Below are positions 46,630 through 60,635 of a stretch of DNA of 64,000 bases, one piece after another. Numbering within the stretch: the stretch's first letter is position 1; each line of letters opens with the position of its first letter. The DNA lies in contig NC_092093.1 of NCBI RefSeq assembly GCF_045679555.1, positions 62,698,365-62,762,364 on the forward strand, in the 5' to 3' direction. The translations under genes were made by a program, and so were the position numbers. The notes beneath the pieces were generated by a model. The model was not told the DNA's origin. It did not search any database and worked only from the letters and a program-made list of their open reading frames with translations. The DNA is from Salvelinus alpinus (Eukaryota > Chordata > Actinopteri > Salmoniformes > Salmonidae).

Positions 46630-47480
46630 AATAAAGTACAAAAGGGAAAATAAATAAACATAAATATGGGTTGTATTTACAATGCTGTTTGTTCTTCACT
46701 TGTTGATCTTTTTCTTGTGGCAACAGTTTACAAATCTTGCTGCTGTGATGGCACACTATGTGTCTCTAATATGATCATACATTTGGCAGGAGGTCAGGAA
46801 GTGCAGCTCAGTTTCCACCTCATTTTGTGGGCAGTGTGCACATAGTCTATGGTGGCCTTTCTCAATAGCAAGGCTATGCTCTGTACATAGTCAAAGATTT
46901 CCTTACATTTGGGTCAATTACAGTGGTCAGGTACTATGCCACTGTGTACTCTCTGTTTAGGGCCAAATAGCATTCTAGTTTGCTCAGTTTTTTATTTTTA
47001 TTCTTTCCAATGTGTCATGTAATTATCTTTTTGTTTTCTCATGACTTGGTTGGGTCAAATTTTGTTGCTGTCCTTTGGTTCTGTGGGGTCTGTTTGTGTT
47101 TGTGAACAGAGCCCCAGGACCAGCTTGCTTAGGGGACTCTTCTCCAGGTTCATCTCTTTGTGTAGGTGATTGCTTTGTTGTGGAAGGTTTGGGAATCGCT
47201 TCCTTTTAGGTGGTTGTAGAATTTAAAGGCTATTTTCTGGATTTTGATTATTAGCGGGTATCGCCCTAACTCTGCTCTGCATGCATTATTTGGTGTTTTA
47301 CGTTGTACACGGAGGATATTTTTGCACAATTCTGCATGCAGTCTCAATTTGGTGTTTGTCCCATTTTGTGAATTCTTGGTTGGTGAGCGGACCCCAGACC
47401 TCACAACCATAAAGGGCTCTATAAGGGTTCTATAACTGATTCCGGTATTTTTAGCCAGATCCTAATTGGTTTGTCGAATA
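46630..47480 (-). mobile_element. LINE 3' fragment, reverse orientation
   Basis: The minus strand encodes a fragment with LHAELCKNILRVQRKTPNNA then CRAELGRYPLIIKIQKIAFK, the region after the reverse transcriptase in the same LINE family as 6050-7319 and 9737-10130. It is 5' truncated and internally deleted. Confidence 0.75.
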
Positions 47481-47671
47481 TATTACACCCATAGCGATAA
47501 GACTTACCATCGAGATGAATAGGAAAAGTTAAGGAAAGTTAATCTTTACTATATCAGGCTACCGCTATAGCGCGTGGCTGGCCATGCCTGCGCGAAATAA
47601 TGCCATAAAGTAATTTAAATGTGTACTCACATTAACTTATACATGGCCACGCGCTGGGACGGAAAAAGCTT

Positions 47672-47744
47672 TGGAGAATGCGGGCATCGATCCCGCTACT
47701 TCTCGCATGCTAAGCGAGCGCTCTACCATTTGAGCTAATTCCCC
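47672..47744 (-). tRNA. tRNA-Ala (AGC), copy 1
   Basis: The minus strand folds into a full cloverleaf of 73 bases: acceptor GGGGAAT with ATTCTCC, D-arm with A box TAGCTCAAATGG, anticodon loop TTAGCAT (AGC at 47709-47711), and T-arm GCGGG/CCCGC with the vertebrate tRNA-Ala loop ATCGATG. A T5 terminator follows at about 47664-47668 on the minus strand. No intron. It matches the vertebrate tRNA-Ala(AGC) consensus almost exactly. Confidence 0.96.
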
Positions 47745-48051
47745 ACATAGCTAAAAAGGGAGCAGTGGATAAAATGAATACAGCAGGCTATCTCGAGTGC
47801 TGTTTTGACTGTAGCTACAATGTTGCTACTTCCCTCGCAGTGAAACATTTTCAGGCAGTTCTTTCTCGGCACTGGCACCTATGTGAAACTAGTCACACTA
47901 GTGGAATGTTAAGGAAAGTCAATCTTTACTATATCAGGCTACCGCTATAGCGCGTAGCTGGCCATGCCTGCGCGAAATAATGCCATAAAGTAATTTAAAT
48001 GTGTACTCACATTAACTTATACATGGCCACGCGCTGGGACGGAAAAAGTTT

Positions 48052-48124
48052 TGGAGAATGCGGGCATCGATCCCGCTACTTCTCGCATGCTAAGCGAGCG
48101 CTCTACCATTTGAGCTAATTCCCC
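48052..48124 (-). tRNA. tRNA-Ala (AGC), copy 2
   Basis: Identical to copy 1 over all 73 bases, including the terminator context, as part of the 380-bp duplication. Both should be transcribed by RNA polymerase III. Confidence 0.96.
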
Positions 48125-48279
48125 ACATATTTATAAAGGGAGCAGTGGATAAAATGAGAAACGGGAAAAGTTTTGGAGAATGCGGGCATGCGGGCATTAT
48201 TTTGAATGCGAACCGCATTCAAAATAAAAGTCCCTGATTAAAAAAACTTGATATTGCACTGTGAACGTATGACATTTCA

Positions 48280-48580
48280 GAATTGCATTGGGAGCATAAT
48301 TATATTTCACTGTACAGACTTACCTATGAATTGTGAATCAGTCTATTCAGTGACACTCACAAAACACAACTGTAAAGAGTTAACACAAATATTAGTGTCA
48401 TAGCTCTTATTGCTGGACTCTGAAACCATTGTAAAATTAACCACATGAAGCTTACCAGTCAACCTACTATGTGTATTGCACATACATTTTTCACTGAAAA
48501 TGACACCCACAGAAAACAACTGTGAAGTTTACACAAATATTAGCATTGTAGCTCTTATTGTGCGGTGCCAGGATAAAGTG
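48280..48580. repeat. about 180-bp repeat unit family, left block
   Basis: Two diverged units, with CAGTCTATTCAGTGACACTC at 48339 and a second unit with GACACCCACAGAAAACAACTG near 48500. The same unit occurs three times at 51170-51650. Confidence 0.75.
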
Positions 48581-49180
48581 ACTAAGGAAATCGGTGAGGG
48601 GCCAGAGGTGGCACAATTTTGGGGGGGTTTTGCATTGGAATTATTTCTGCTTATATACCACAATAAACATAAAGTTAAAATGCAGCGACTTCTACACCAT
48701 TGATTGAGTGCTTTTGAAGTGACACTGGCGCTAAATCTGTAGCTTAACTCCGCTGCGCTGTATCAGTACAATGGATAGTACCCTACACACTAAAGTACGT
48801 TTTGGTAATGAATTTAGGCTACAAGATAGATAGGGTAATTCACCTAGAGTATTACTGACAGCCTATGTGAATGCAGCCGTACACACAGCTGTCTTACCAA
48901 AATAATGCAAACTAAATGCTGAAAGTAGTAGCCTAGTTATTAATGCATGCAAACAAAATTACTGGAAAATAATTTGGCTTAGAATACTGACACGACTGCG
49001 AATGAGAACAAATTAATGCGAACAAAACAAAACAGCTATACCAAGTAGGCCTAGTAAACACAATAACAGATCAATAATGGCATGGAAAAATCTATATTTG
49101 GGCTAGTTACATTTACAGTAACAAATGCAGTAAACAAAAGGTGAATGGAGATCAAATAACCAAAACATAGCCTACACCCT

Positions 49181-49268
49181 AAAATCATGGGTGATATAGC
49201 CATTGGCGTCATTCCATACCCTAGGTTTTTGATGAAATGACGCCAATGGCTAAACCACCCATGATTTT
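49181..49268. other. long inverted repeat (hairpin)
   Basis: Left arm 49181-49213 (AAAATCATGGG then TAGCCATTGGCGTCATT) pairs with right arm 49236-49268, with two mismatches in about 33 pairs and a 22-base loop. It may be a palindromic mobile-element remnant or a structured transcript. No protein is encoded. Confidence 0.9.
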
Positions 49269-49286
49269 TATAAAAACAAACCAGAT

Positions 49287-49668
49287 GGCCTCCCGAGTGG
49301 CACAGCAGTCTAAGGCACTGCATCACAGTGCTTGAGGCGTAAATACAGACCTGGGTTTGATCCCGGGCTGTGTCACAACTGGCCTTGACCTGGAGTCCCA
49401 TAGGGCAGTGCACAATTGGCCCAGTGTTGTCCGGGTTAGGGGAGGGTTTGGCTCATAGTGCTCTAGTGACTCCTTGTGGTGGCCTGGGTGCCTGCAGGCT
49501 GACCTTGTCATCAGTTGAATGGTGTTTCCTCCGGCACATTGGTGTGGGTGGGTGTTAAGGAGCACGGTTTGGTGGGTCATGTTTCAGAGGACGCATGACT
49601 TGACCTTCGCCTCTCCCAAGTTGCAGCGATGAGACAACATCTTAATTGGATATGACCAAATATTTTTT
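49287..49668 (+). repeat. tRNA-derived SINE
   Basis: Starts GGCCTCCCGAGTGGCACAGC and includes GCACTGCATCACAGTGCTTG. A third, more diverged copy of the SINE at 3682 and 44450. It directly follows the hairpin. Confidence 0.8.
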
Positions 49669-49679
49669 TTAACTACTCG

Positions 49680-50640
49680 ATTTTTTTCCCCAGAAGAGTT
49701 GCAGCCTCCTTGATGCTCTGTGGAACTTCCTGAGTAATCGATCATTCAATTCTCCCCGAAATCTTCTTGTAAGATCCCCATGCTTCATCTGTGCCGACTG
49801 AACACGTTTGTCAAAGTGGAAAATTTGTTCTCGCATGTAGCTGTGGACGCACCAAAAGTCAATCCATGTGTCAGAGCAGTAAGCATGGTCGGCATAGCGG
49901 AGAGAGGCCCAGAGAATCGTTGCAGGATATCTAGTGGTGTCCATTTGACCTAATTGAACCAGGTGCGGGCGATTTCAGTCTGCAAAAACTGGCGAGCGAC
50001 ATTAAACTCAGCTTCCAAGCTTCCACCAAATGTGTTTTGCTTTGATCCAGTAGTGCTTTCGCCAACCTTTTTTACATCTAGAAAGTCATGGCTCTCTGGG
50101 TCAAGGGCACACAGGGCCTCCACCAGTTGGCTGTTGCATTCGCTGAATCATTCTGACATTTCACCAATGACAGCATCCAAGAACAGTCTTTTACACTCAG
50201 TCTCTTCTCCTCTGTCCTCCTGGCCCACTGTACTGTCCACCACGTATTGCTGGATATTTATACATACATAACTTTGTTATTTGCTTGGAACTGGTGGTGC
50301 GTCAGTGCCATTGGCACGGAACTGCGCCCAAATGTCTTCTCGGCGCACTCAAATGCACTACGGACAACTTTGACTCCAGTGTAAAGATCTGTTGCTTTTG
50401 CCTTGAGCAATTTGTTTGGAGGGTTGAGAAGACTGAGGATTCTGTGCGCCATGGTGGCTTTAAACTTAAAGCCGGGTCTGTCACTGCCTTCAGCAGCCCT
50501 GTAGCCTCGAGTTTTACTTCTGTGTAGTACGAACACATGCATTTGGTGTCAGAGAGGAACTTCACAATGCTGTCACAACTTTTAACAACCACTGAGACAG
50601 GAGCCAGGCTTTGTTTGGGTACTTTGGAGAAGCCAATTTC
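49680..50640 (-). pseudogene. hAT-like transposase remnant
   Basis: Minus-strand frames show a hAT C-terminal dimerisation motif, TFGASTATCENKFSTLTNVF, at about 49802-49866. Further upstream frames resemble the middle of a hAT or zinc-finger MYM-type transposase-derived protein (SFSVTDPALSLKPPWRTESS region near 50450). The coding blocks lie in different frames. hAT enzymes cut and paste DNA, and this copy cannot make one. The family identification rests mainly on the dimerisation motif. Confidence 0.6.
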
Positions 50641-51169
50641 TGATATCCATCGTGGCAGTGGCAGATTAGCTGGTTCGAGCTAGCTAAATAGACAAGCCTA
50701 ATAAGACCAACGCTTTTTACAGCAAGCTAAGAAGCTAATTAAAGTTCGTAGTGGTGGGGTTTGATGCAGAGTTGAGTGAAGCAGCTTCAACGGTAAACTT
50801 GACACCGCCCTTATGAATCAAAATAAAATATTACAGGCGAAGGCATATCACATTATTCACTTCTCACAGATGAGAAGCATTTTTTCCTGCTTTTTATGGA
50901 AACCCAATGAAATCATACCTAACCGCCACAGTGGCTTTCCATAGCCCCCTACACACATCGTGGCGCCCTCTGTCCATTGGGCTGACACAGCACAGCGGAG
51001 ATACAGATTTTGCGTCAACCTGTCACTCAATCATTTGAACTTTTTTGCTTTTATTTTTTTAAATATAAGAACATAAAACCGAGGAGCACAAGTTTCAACT
51101 GAGGGGGCTAAGCCCTCTTCTTCCCCGTTATGGAACCGAGCCCGGGAAATCACCTGTAGGGTGCAGCCT

Positions 51170-51650
51170 TACCTATGGGTTGTGGATCAATGAAATTGGG
51201 TATCAGTCTACTTAGTAACACCCACAGAACACAACTGTGAAGAGAATACACAAATATTAGCATCATAGCTCAGGACTCTGAAACCACTGTGAAATGAGCC
51301 ACATTAAGCTTAACAGTCAACCTACTATATGTGTATTGGACATTCATATTGCACTGTACAGGATTGAGGATCAATTAAGTATCAGTCTTCTCAGAGACAC
51401 CCAGAGAACACAGCTGTGAAGAGTTTACACAAATATTAGCGCTGTAGCTGTTATTACGGGACTTTGACTGTGGGAAATCACCTCCCCAGTCAGCCTATTG
51501 TGCGTATTGACATTCAAATTACACTGCACAGCCTTAACTGTGAATTGTGGATGAATGAAATGGTGTATCAGTCTACTCAGTGACACCCACAGAACACAAC
51601 TGTGAAGAGATTACGCAAATATTGTGTTGTAGCTCATATTTTACTTTTTT
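51170..51650. repeat. about 180-bp repeat unit family, right block
   Basis: Three units with CAGTCTACTTAGTAACACCC at 51208, a variant at about 51382, and CAGTCTACTCAGTGACACCC at about 51568, spaced about 174 and 186 bases. Each contains an ACACAAATATTAGC-like core. Confidence 0.85.
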
Positions 51651-51757
51651 AGTGTGAAATTAACTAATTATTGTCTTTTGTTGCATTTATATAACAACAT
51701 TCCTATCTTGTTAATGATTATTTAGTCCAAATATGACATGATTCCACTATTTGTAAT

Positions 51758-52240
51758 CAGTGGTGTAAAGTACTCAAGTAAAAATACTTGAAAGTACTAC
51801 TTGAATGCTTCGCAGGACAGGAAAATGGTCTATTTCACACACTTATCAAGAGAACATCCCTGGTCATCCCTACTGCCTCTGATCTGGCGGACTCACTAAA
51901 CACATGCTTTGTTTGTAAACTACATAAATAATGTAAATTATGTCTGAGTGTTTCGAACGTGCCCCTGGCTATCTGTAAATTTAAAAAACAAGAAAATGTG
52001 CCGTCTGGTTTGCTTAATATAAGGAATTTGAAATTATTTATACTTTTCATTTTGATACATAAATATATTTGAGCAATTCCATTTACTTTTGATATTTAAG
52101 TATATTTAAAACCAAATACGTTTAGACTTTTACTGAAGTAGGATTTTACTGGGTGACTTTCACTTTTACTTGAGTAATTTTCTATTGAAGTATCTTTACT
52201 TTTACTCAAGTATAACAATTGGGTACTTTTTCCACGACTG
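51758..52240. mobile_element. hAT-like MITE with 8-bp target duplication
   Basis: Ends CAGTGGTGTAAAGTACT and AGTACTTTTTCCACGACTG type are inverted repeats. TTTGTAAT flanks it at 51750-51757 and 52241-52248, an exact eight-base target duplication. No coding capacity. The neighbouring Tc1 element begins two bases after the right duplication. Confidence 0.9.
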
Positions 52241-52249
52241 TTTGTAATA

Positions 52250-53670
52250 AACTCAGAAAATAAAGAAACCTTTTCCACGACCCTGTCTTTCAAAGATAAT
52301 TCGTAAAAATCCCAATAACTTCAAAGATCTTCATTGTAAAGGGTTTAAACACTGTTTCCCATGCTTGTTCAATTAACCATAAACAATTAATGAACATGCA
52401 CCTGTGGAACGGTCTTTAAGACACTAACAGCTTACAGACGGTAGGCAATTAAGGTCACAGTTATGAAAATTTAGGACACTAAAGAGGCCGTTCTACTGAC
52501 TCTGAAAAACACCAAAAGAAAGATGCCCAGGGTCCCTGCTCATCTGCGTGAACATGCCTTAGGCATGCTGCAAGGAGGCATGAGGACTGCAGATGTGGCC
52601 AGGGAAATAAATTGCAATGTCCGTACTGTGAGACGCATAAGACAGCGCTACAGGGAGACAAGACGGACAGCTGATTGTCCTCGCAGTGGCAGACCACGTG
52701 TAACAACATCTGCACAGGATCGGTACATCCGAACATCATACCTGCGGGACAGGTACAGGATGGCAACAACAACTGCCCGAGTTACACCAGGAACGCACAA
52801 TCCCTCCATCAGTGCTCAGACTGTCCGCAAGAGGCTGGACTGAGGGCTTGTAGGCCTGTTGTAAGACAGGTCCTCACCAGACATCACTGGCAACAACGTT
52901 GCCTATGGGCACAAACCCACCGTCGCTGGACCAGACAGGACTGGGAAAAAGTGCTCTTCACTGACGAGTCGCAGTTTTGTCTCACCAGGGGTGATGGTCG
53001 GATTCGCGTTTATCGTCGAAGGAATGAGCGTTACACCAAGGCCTGTACTCTGGAGCAGGATCAATTTGGAGGTGGAGGGTCCGTCATGGTCTGGGGCGGT
53101 GAGTCACAGTGTCACCGGACTGAGCTTGTTGTCATTGCAGGAAATCTCAATGCTGTATGTTACAGGGAAGACATCCTCCTCCCTCATGTGGTACCCTTCC
53201 TGCAGGCTCATCCTGACATGACCCTCCAGCATGACAATGCCACCAGCCATACTGCTCGTTCTGTGCATGATTTCCTGCAAGACAGGAATGTCAGTGTTCT
53301 GCCATGGCCAGCGAAGAGCCCGGATCTCAATCCCATTGAGAACGTCTGGGACCTGTTGGATCGGAGGGTGAGGGCTAGGGCCATTTCCCCCAGAAATGTC
53401 CGGGAACTTGCAGGTGCCTTGGTGGAAAAGTGGGGTAACATCTCACAGCAAGAACTGGCGCAGTCCATAAGGAGGAGATGCACTGCAGTACTTAATGCAG
53501 CTGGTGGCCACACCAGATACTGACTGTTACTTTTGATTTTGACCCCCCTTTGTTCAGGGACACATTATTCAATTTCTGTTAGTCACATGTCTGTGGAACT
53601 TGTTCAGTTTATGTCTCAGTTGTTGAATCTTGTTATGTTGATACAAATATTTACACGTGTTAAGTTTGCT
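52250..53670 (+). mobile_element. Tc1-like transposon, second copy
   Basis: Starts TA/AACTCAGAAAATAAAG and is the same family as 12659-17650 in opposite orientation, without the LINE. The right end is truncated near 53670 before the terminal repeat is complete. The left terminal region differs slightly from the copy at 12.7 kb. Confidence 0.9.
52523..53523 (+). pseudogene. Tc1-like transposase with one frame break
   Basis: Frame one (52523-52843) carries the paired DNA-binding domain (MPRVPAHLREHALGMLQGGM and GRPRVTTSAQDR). A deletion of about ten bases near 52832 shifts the frame, and the catalytic part continues to 53523: FTDESQF (first Asp), LQHDNATSHT (second Asp), PDLNPIENVWDLLDR (Glu) and the C-terminal GGHTRY. 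Length is close to the usual 340 residues. The enzyme would be cut-and-paste at TA sites; this copy should not make a full protein. Confidence 0.92.
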
Positions 53671-54257
53671 TTTTTGCAGTGTAGTATGCATTTGCATTAC
53701 TTTCAATAAGGGACTTTTATTTTCAAGGCGAACCGAAAATTCCACTATTGTGGTTAATTCTTATTGTGGCTAGCTTCACATATGTGGCACTAGCAGTCTC
53801 CGGCTCACAGAGTAACGGTGTTGCTAGCTAGCTTCTATGGAAAATGTAGGCATTGACAATGGTAAATTATTGTTACAGCTAGCATACTTTTAGGTTACAC
53901 ATGGCCACATTATCTTCGACTTGACTCATGCTAGCTAGCTACAAAGAGAACTCTGTGCAAGCTAGCTAAGTGTGTCGAATGCGTTTGAAAGTCGTTGGCT
54001 AGCTAGCTAACAGTTACTGTAACTACCTATGTGCATAGCTAGATAGCTCGTTTGTTTTTATACTTCATTTAAATATGTGACTGCTAAAATTAGGTCAAAT
54101 AAACAATTTTGTGATTGAAAAATGTAGTCTAATAATATATTTTATTTAACCCAAATTAATTAATGACAGAAAGTAAACTACACAACTTAGCTAGAATGCC
54201 AGCCAGAGAAGCATCTTAACGTATAAATTGCCCACTGTGGCGTTTTTGATTGTATCC
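53671..54257. other. no gene; GCTAGCTA-rich segment
   Basis: Repeated GCTAGCTAGC words (53800-54010) as at 45.6-45.9 kb. Nothing else is recognised until the tRNA. Confidence 0.5.
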
Positions 54258-54343
54258 CCTTCGATAGCTCAGTTGGTAGAGCGGAGGACTGTAGAGGTTA
54301 AATAGCGATCCTTAGGTCGCTGGTTCAAATCCGGCTCGAAGGA
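54258..54343 (+). tRNA. tRNA-Tyr (GTA) with 13-base intron
   Basis: Acceptor CCTTCGA pairs with TCGAAGG before discriminator A. The A box is TAGCTCAGTTGG and the B box GGTTCAAATCC. Anticodon GTA is at 54291-54293, followed by position 37 (G) and an intron of 13 bases (54295-54307) at the standard place for eukaryotic nuclear tRNA-Tyr genes. The remaining 73 bases form a normal cloverleaf. T6 at about 54348 is the terminator. Transcription by RNA polymerase III and splicing by the tRNA endonuclease are expected. Confidence 0.97.
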
Positions 54344-56371
54344 GGACATTTTTTCTTACCTGATTTATGAAACTCCTTTTTACATGTTTGAAAAACTGGC
54401 AATGTGGTTTAAAAAATAGATGCTAAAGTAACATTTCAAAAAGGGCAGTCTTTATTGCTCACATGACAAAATACTGACATCTCTCAATTCTTTCACAGCC
54501 ACACCTTTAAATGCACAATTCTATGGATACTTTGTATTTTGTTCAGAATAAATAACAAACAAACACAAAACACAATGCACACAAACTAACACTCATTCAG
54601 AATTTACAAAGTGTAGTCAAGGGGTGGAATGTAATTGGAACCCTTTTGGGATCTACCAGGTCAAGGAATGAATCCCCTCAGACCTGGGTTCAAATACTAT
54701 TTAGGGTGTTTAAATTACTTTCAAATACATTTGGAAGTAAGTAGATATGTCTTATTTGAAAAGACAAGTAGTTGAATCTGTTGAAACAACAACAGCAGCA
54801 ACCTCCTTAATAAGCTCTGCCTACACCACTCCTACCGTATCAATACTACTACTATGTATTTGAAAATACTGAAATAAAATGAGTGAAATACACTCCCATG
54901 CGTTTAACCCAGGTATTTGAAAATTGTTTTTGAAACAAGTTAAATAGTAGGCTATTTATAGGAAATTATTTGAAAACACTTTCAAATACTTAGTTTAGTT
55001 GATTCGGGCCACATTATTTGAAAATACTAAAATACATTGAAAATAAGTATTCAAATAACAAATACTCAAATACACGTATTTAAAGCCAGTTCTGGAATCC
55101 CTATGACATCACCAGTCCTCCGATCTTTCTTCTCAGTTGTGTTAGGTATAGGCCCGTCGTCCGTCACCAATCAACCCGGTCCTCTCGCTTGCATTGGTTG
55201 GCTGCTGTATTATGGGGACGTCGTCAGCGTCTGGAGAAGGTAAGATCAACTCATCAGTGCATCCGTTTACGTTGTTGCAGTATGTTGCACAGAACTAATA
55301 AAATATGTCATATCCTCCAAAATGTTCCTAAAAATAGGCCTAGGACACTATCTATAGTATAGCTGATCCTGTTGAGACTGGGGGATGTCTTGACTGTCCT
55401 GTTGTGAGGGGGTGACGGCTACCTGTGTCAAGCCTCTTACCTCCTGCTGCCGGTTGTCCTTTTGGCACCACAGACTGGGCACACTATGTCAGCCTGGCTG
55501 GCTTGAAGGGCAGTTTTACAACTTTGGTTGTAAAGTCCCCGTTAATCAGTTCAATTACCATGGGCTATGCCTACAGTAGGAGGTCCTATTCATATTCATA
55601 AGCAATGTGTTCTGAAGCCAAACACATGAGTAGGCCTTCTCATCATCCTCCCATGGGGACTGAGACTTTGCAGTGAGTGCCTGAAACCAAGGCCATTGTT
55701 TCCCTTTAATCGTGAGATGGGGCTCAAAATAACTGCTATGGAAACACATTTAGAGACGTGACTCAGAGGCAGTAATTATCAGTTGTATCTGAGAACTGCA
55801 GAGACATGGGGAAAAACACACACCCCACCTCCCACAGCTAACTGGCACCAGAGCAATTTATCATATCCAAACATCTGGCACAAATATATCAAGTATATTT
55901 ATTTTCATTAACTGGCTGACTTGGTGTGTTTGAGAAAACATATTTAAAGTTCGTCTGTGCCATTCCACTGTCTTTGTGCCCTAGCATCAAAGTCACTTTG
56001 CAGCATCAAATGCTTTTCCATTAATAGATGAGGTAGTATTGATACGGTAGGAGAGTGATGTAGGCAGAGCTTATTAAGGAGGTTGCTGCTGTTGTTGTTT
56101 CAACAGATGGATAATAAAACTGCGAGCTATAGGCTAATTCTGAAGCAGTGAGAGATAGTGTGTGAGGCTTGCGCATGGTAGAAGTTGCCTTTAGGCACAG
56201 ATCTAGGATCAGCTTACCATCCTAGAGTCCTAACCTTAGCCATTAGGAATGTGAAATGCAACACTGACCTCAGATCAGTGTCAACGGGAAACTTCATCCT
56301 TCTCAGTGGGGCTCACCTTATCTCTTTGTTACAACACCCTGACATTGTAACTGTGCTGTGTCACTTTTATC
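54344..56371. other. no confirmed gene; TTTGAAA-rich repeat and CCAAT patch
   Basis: 54690-55090 holds repeated AAATACT and TATTTGAAA words of a common salmonid dispersed repeat. Around 55165-55245 there are CCAAT and ATTGG boxes and a GAAGG/TAAGAT donor-like site, which could mark a small promoter or exon, but I cannot assign it. The missing last dnajc5b exon was sought here and not found. Confidence 0.35.
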
Positions 56372-56582
56372 CCTAGCTACATGTACATATTACCTCAATC
56401 ACCTCAACTACCTCATACCCCAGCACATTGACTTGGTACCGGTGACCATTTTATTGTGTTACTATTTCCTTTTTTTGTGTGCTAATTTTCTTCCCTTTTA
56501 ACTTTGCATTGTTGGGAAAGGGCTCGTTTCACAGTAAAGTCTACACCTGTTGTATTTGGCACGTGACAATGTTATTTGATTT
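56372..56582 (+). mobile_element. LINE 3' tail fragment abutting dnajc5b exon
   Basis: Contains CATGTACATATTACCTCAAT and TCTACACCTGTTGTATTTGG, matching the LINE 3' ends at 24190 and 24360, and ends TTATTTGATTTG. The final bases stand six bases from the dnajc5b splice donor. Confidence 0.85.
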
Positions 56583-56588
56583 GCTCAC

Positions 56589-59333
<2,745 letters not shown>

Positions 59334-59778
59334 CTGCACAACACATCAACCACAATGATTTTCATATGATACCTGATGTTGACTGTGCGGTTGTTCAGCT
59401 GATCCCCTGATCTGCCAGTAATTGTATACTGTTCACACAGCATCTCTATTCATTATTGATAGAACTGTTGTAAATATTAATTTAAAAAAATTCCCACAGG
59501 GAACCTACAGTTCAATTGTTTCCCAAACTCTCCCTCACTATGTTTTATCTTCAACACTCTATTTGTTCCAAGAGTCACTAAATACATTGTCCAAATTTAT
59601 CAGAGAACACCAAAATGAGAGAACCTGTCGCCTTACTGTTGAAACATGGACTAAGACCTCAAAAACCAAACAACAGAACTCAAAAGACTTAAGATACATT
59701 TTTGCCAAACACATCCTCTGCATTTGTCCACAGTTATTCCTATCTCTGTCTCTGACTTTCCCGTTCCTCTCCTCCTAC

Positions 59779-59822
59779 CTGTTCCTCTGTCCAGGCCGTC
59801 AGCTCCAGTGCTTCAGTCGTCC
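59779..59822 (-). other. dnajc5b: candidate dnajc5b 5' untranslated exon
   Basis: On the minus strand a 44-base segment lies between a good acceptor (CTGTCTCTCACAG) and a good donor (GAACAG/GTAGGAGG), 446 bases upstream of the exon with the start codon. No start codon is present inside. Inferred from splice signals only. Confidence 0.4.
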
Positions 59823-60445
59823 CTGTGAGAGACAGACAGGTCAGTGGAGTCAGGTGTCTGCTCTGTGGAGGACTAGATCAGCAGATGAGATGAATAAAAC
59901 ATACAGGCAGATAGTCATGGGCTCACATTTCAGCAGGCCTCGCCGCCAGTGGCCCTAACATTGTTACCTGGATGTTGGGTTGGGGTTTAAAGGGGACTCG
60001 GATGTAGGTCTACTATACTGCAGGATACTGACGTGTTTGGGTGGAATAGTAATGGTGTCAACCGGTTGATGACTGTCTGAGAGGATGGTGAAAGATAAGG
60101 TAAAATATTTAATGTAATGTTGTGCTTTTTAGTATACTATCTGTTCAGTAGGCTCGATAGGGTTCCACCATGGTTTTCACAAGACCTCTGTATTCAGTGA
60201 CACAAGAGCACCACCTACTGGAATATAGAAGAAAGGTAAGATACTCCCCCCCCCCCCTGCATGAATACTCTTCTTCCACAAGATGGCAATACATACATGC
60301 AGGTTTTACAGATGAACATGACCAGAGGTAAACACGTAACTCCATAAAGGGTTTGCAGGTGGACTCAAAGTTTACCGTAACAATATAAATAGTTTTCACC
60401 TCAGCTCAGTGTATATAAAGACTAATGATAGCAATAGTAAAAGGC

Positions 60446-60635
60446 AAGATGGCGCTGACAGACATGGCAGCTCTGGTTCTAGTTCACTAAGTAACTTTGC
60501 AGTATTTTGTTTTTTTGTGTGTTATTTTTTACATTATTAGCCCAGAACGCTTATTGTTTTACAAGCATTTCGCTACATCCGCATTATCATCACCTAATTA
60601 TGTGTATGTGACCAATGCAATTTGATTTGATATCT
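60446..60635 (+). mobile_element. internally deleted LINE copy
   Basis: Starts AAGATGGCGCTGACAGACAT, which resembles the 5' end of a Rex1-like LINE, and ends GTGTATGTGACCAATGCAAT with a TTTGATTTGA tail. Coding sequence is missing between the two ends. Confidence 0.65.

Larger units (their letters stand above)
47529..48160. repeat. 380-bp tandem duplication carrying tRNA-Ala
   Basis: TTAAGGAAAGTTAATC and the following sequence through the tRNA (from 47529) recur 380 bases later from 47909. The copies are nearly identical. A third, truncated copy of the tRNA 3' part (TTTTGGAGAATGCGGGCAT) lies at about 48171-48189. Confidence 0.93.

Noticed and set aside
55420-55520. Possible minus-strand exon with a CPVCGAKR-like peptide and a GTAAGAG donor
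   Set aside because: Short, without a convincing acceptor or family, and does not continue the dnajc5b reading phase recognisably.
59422-59958. 178-residue open frame on +
   Set aside because: No recognisable domain, low-complexity leucine/serine stretches, and it overlaps a better minus-strand splice-bounded segment at 59779-59822.
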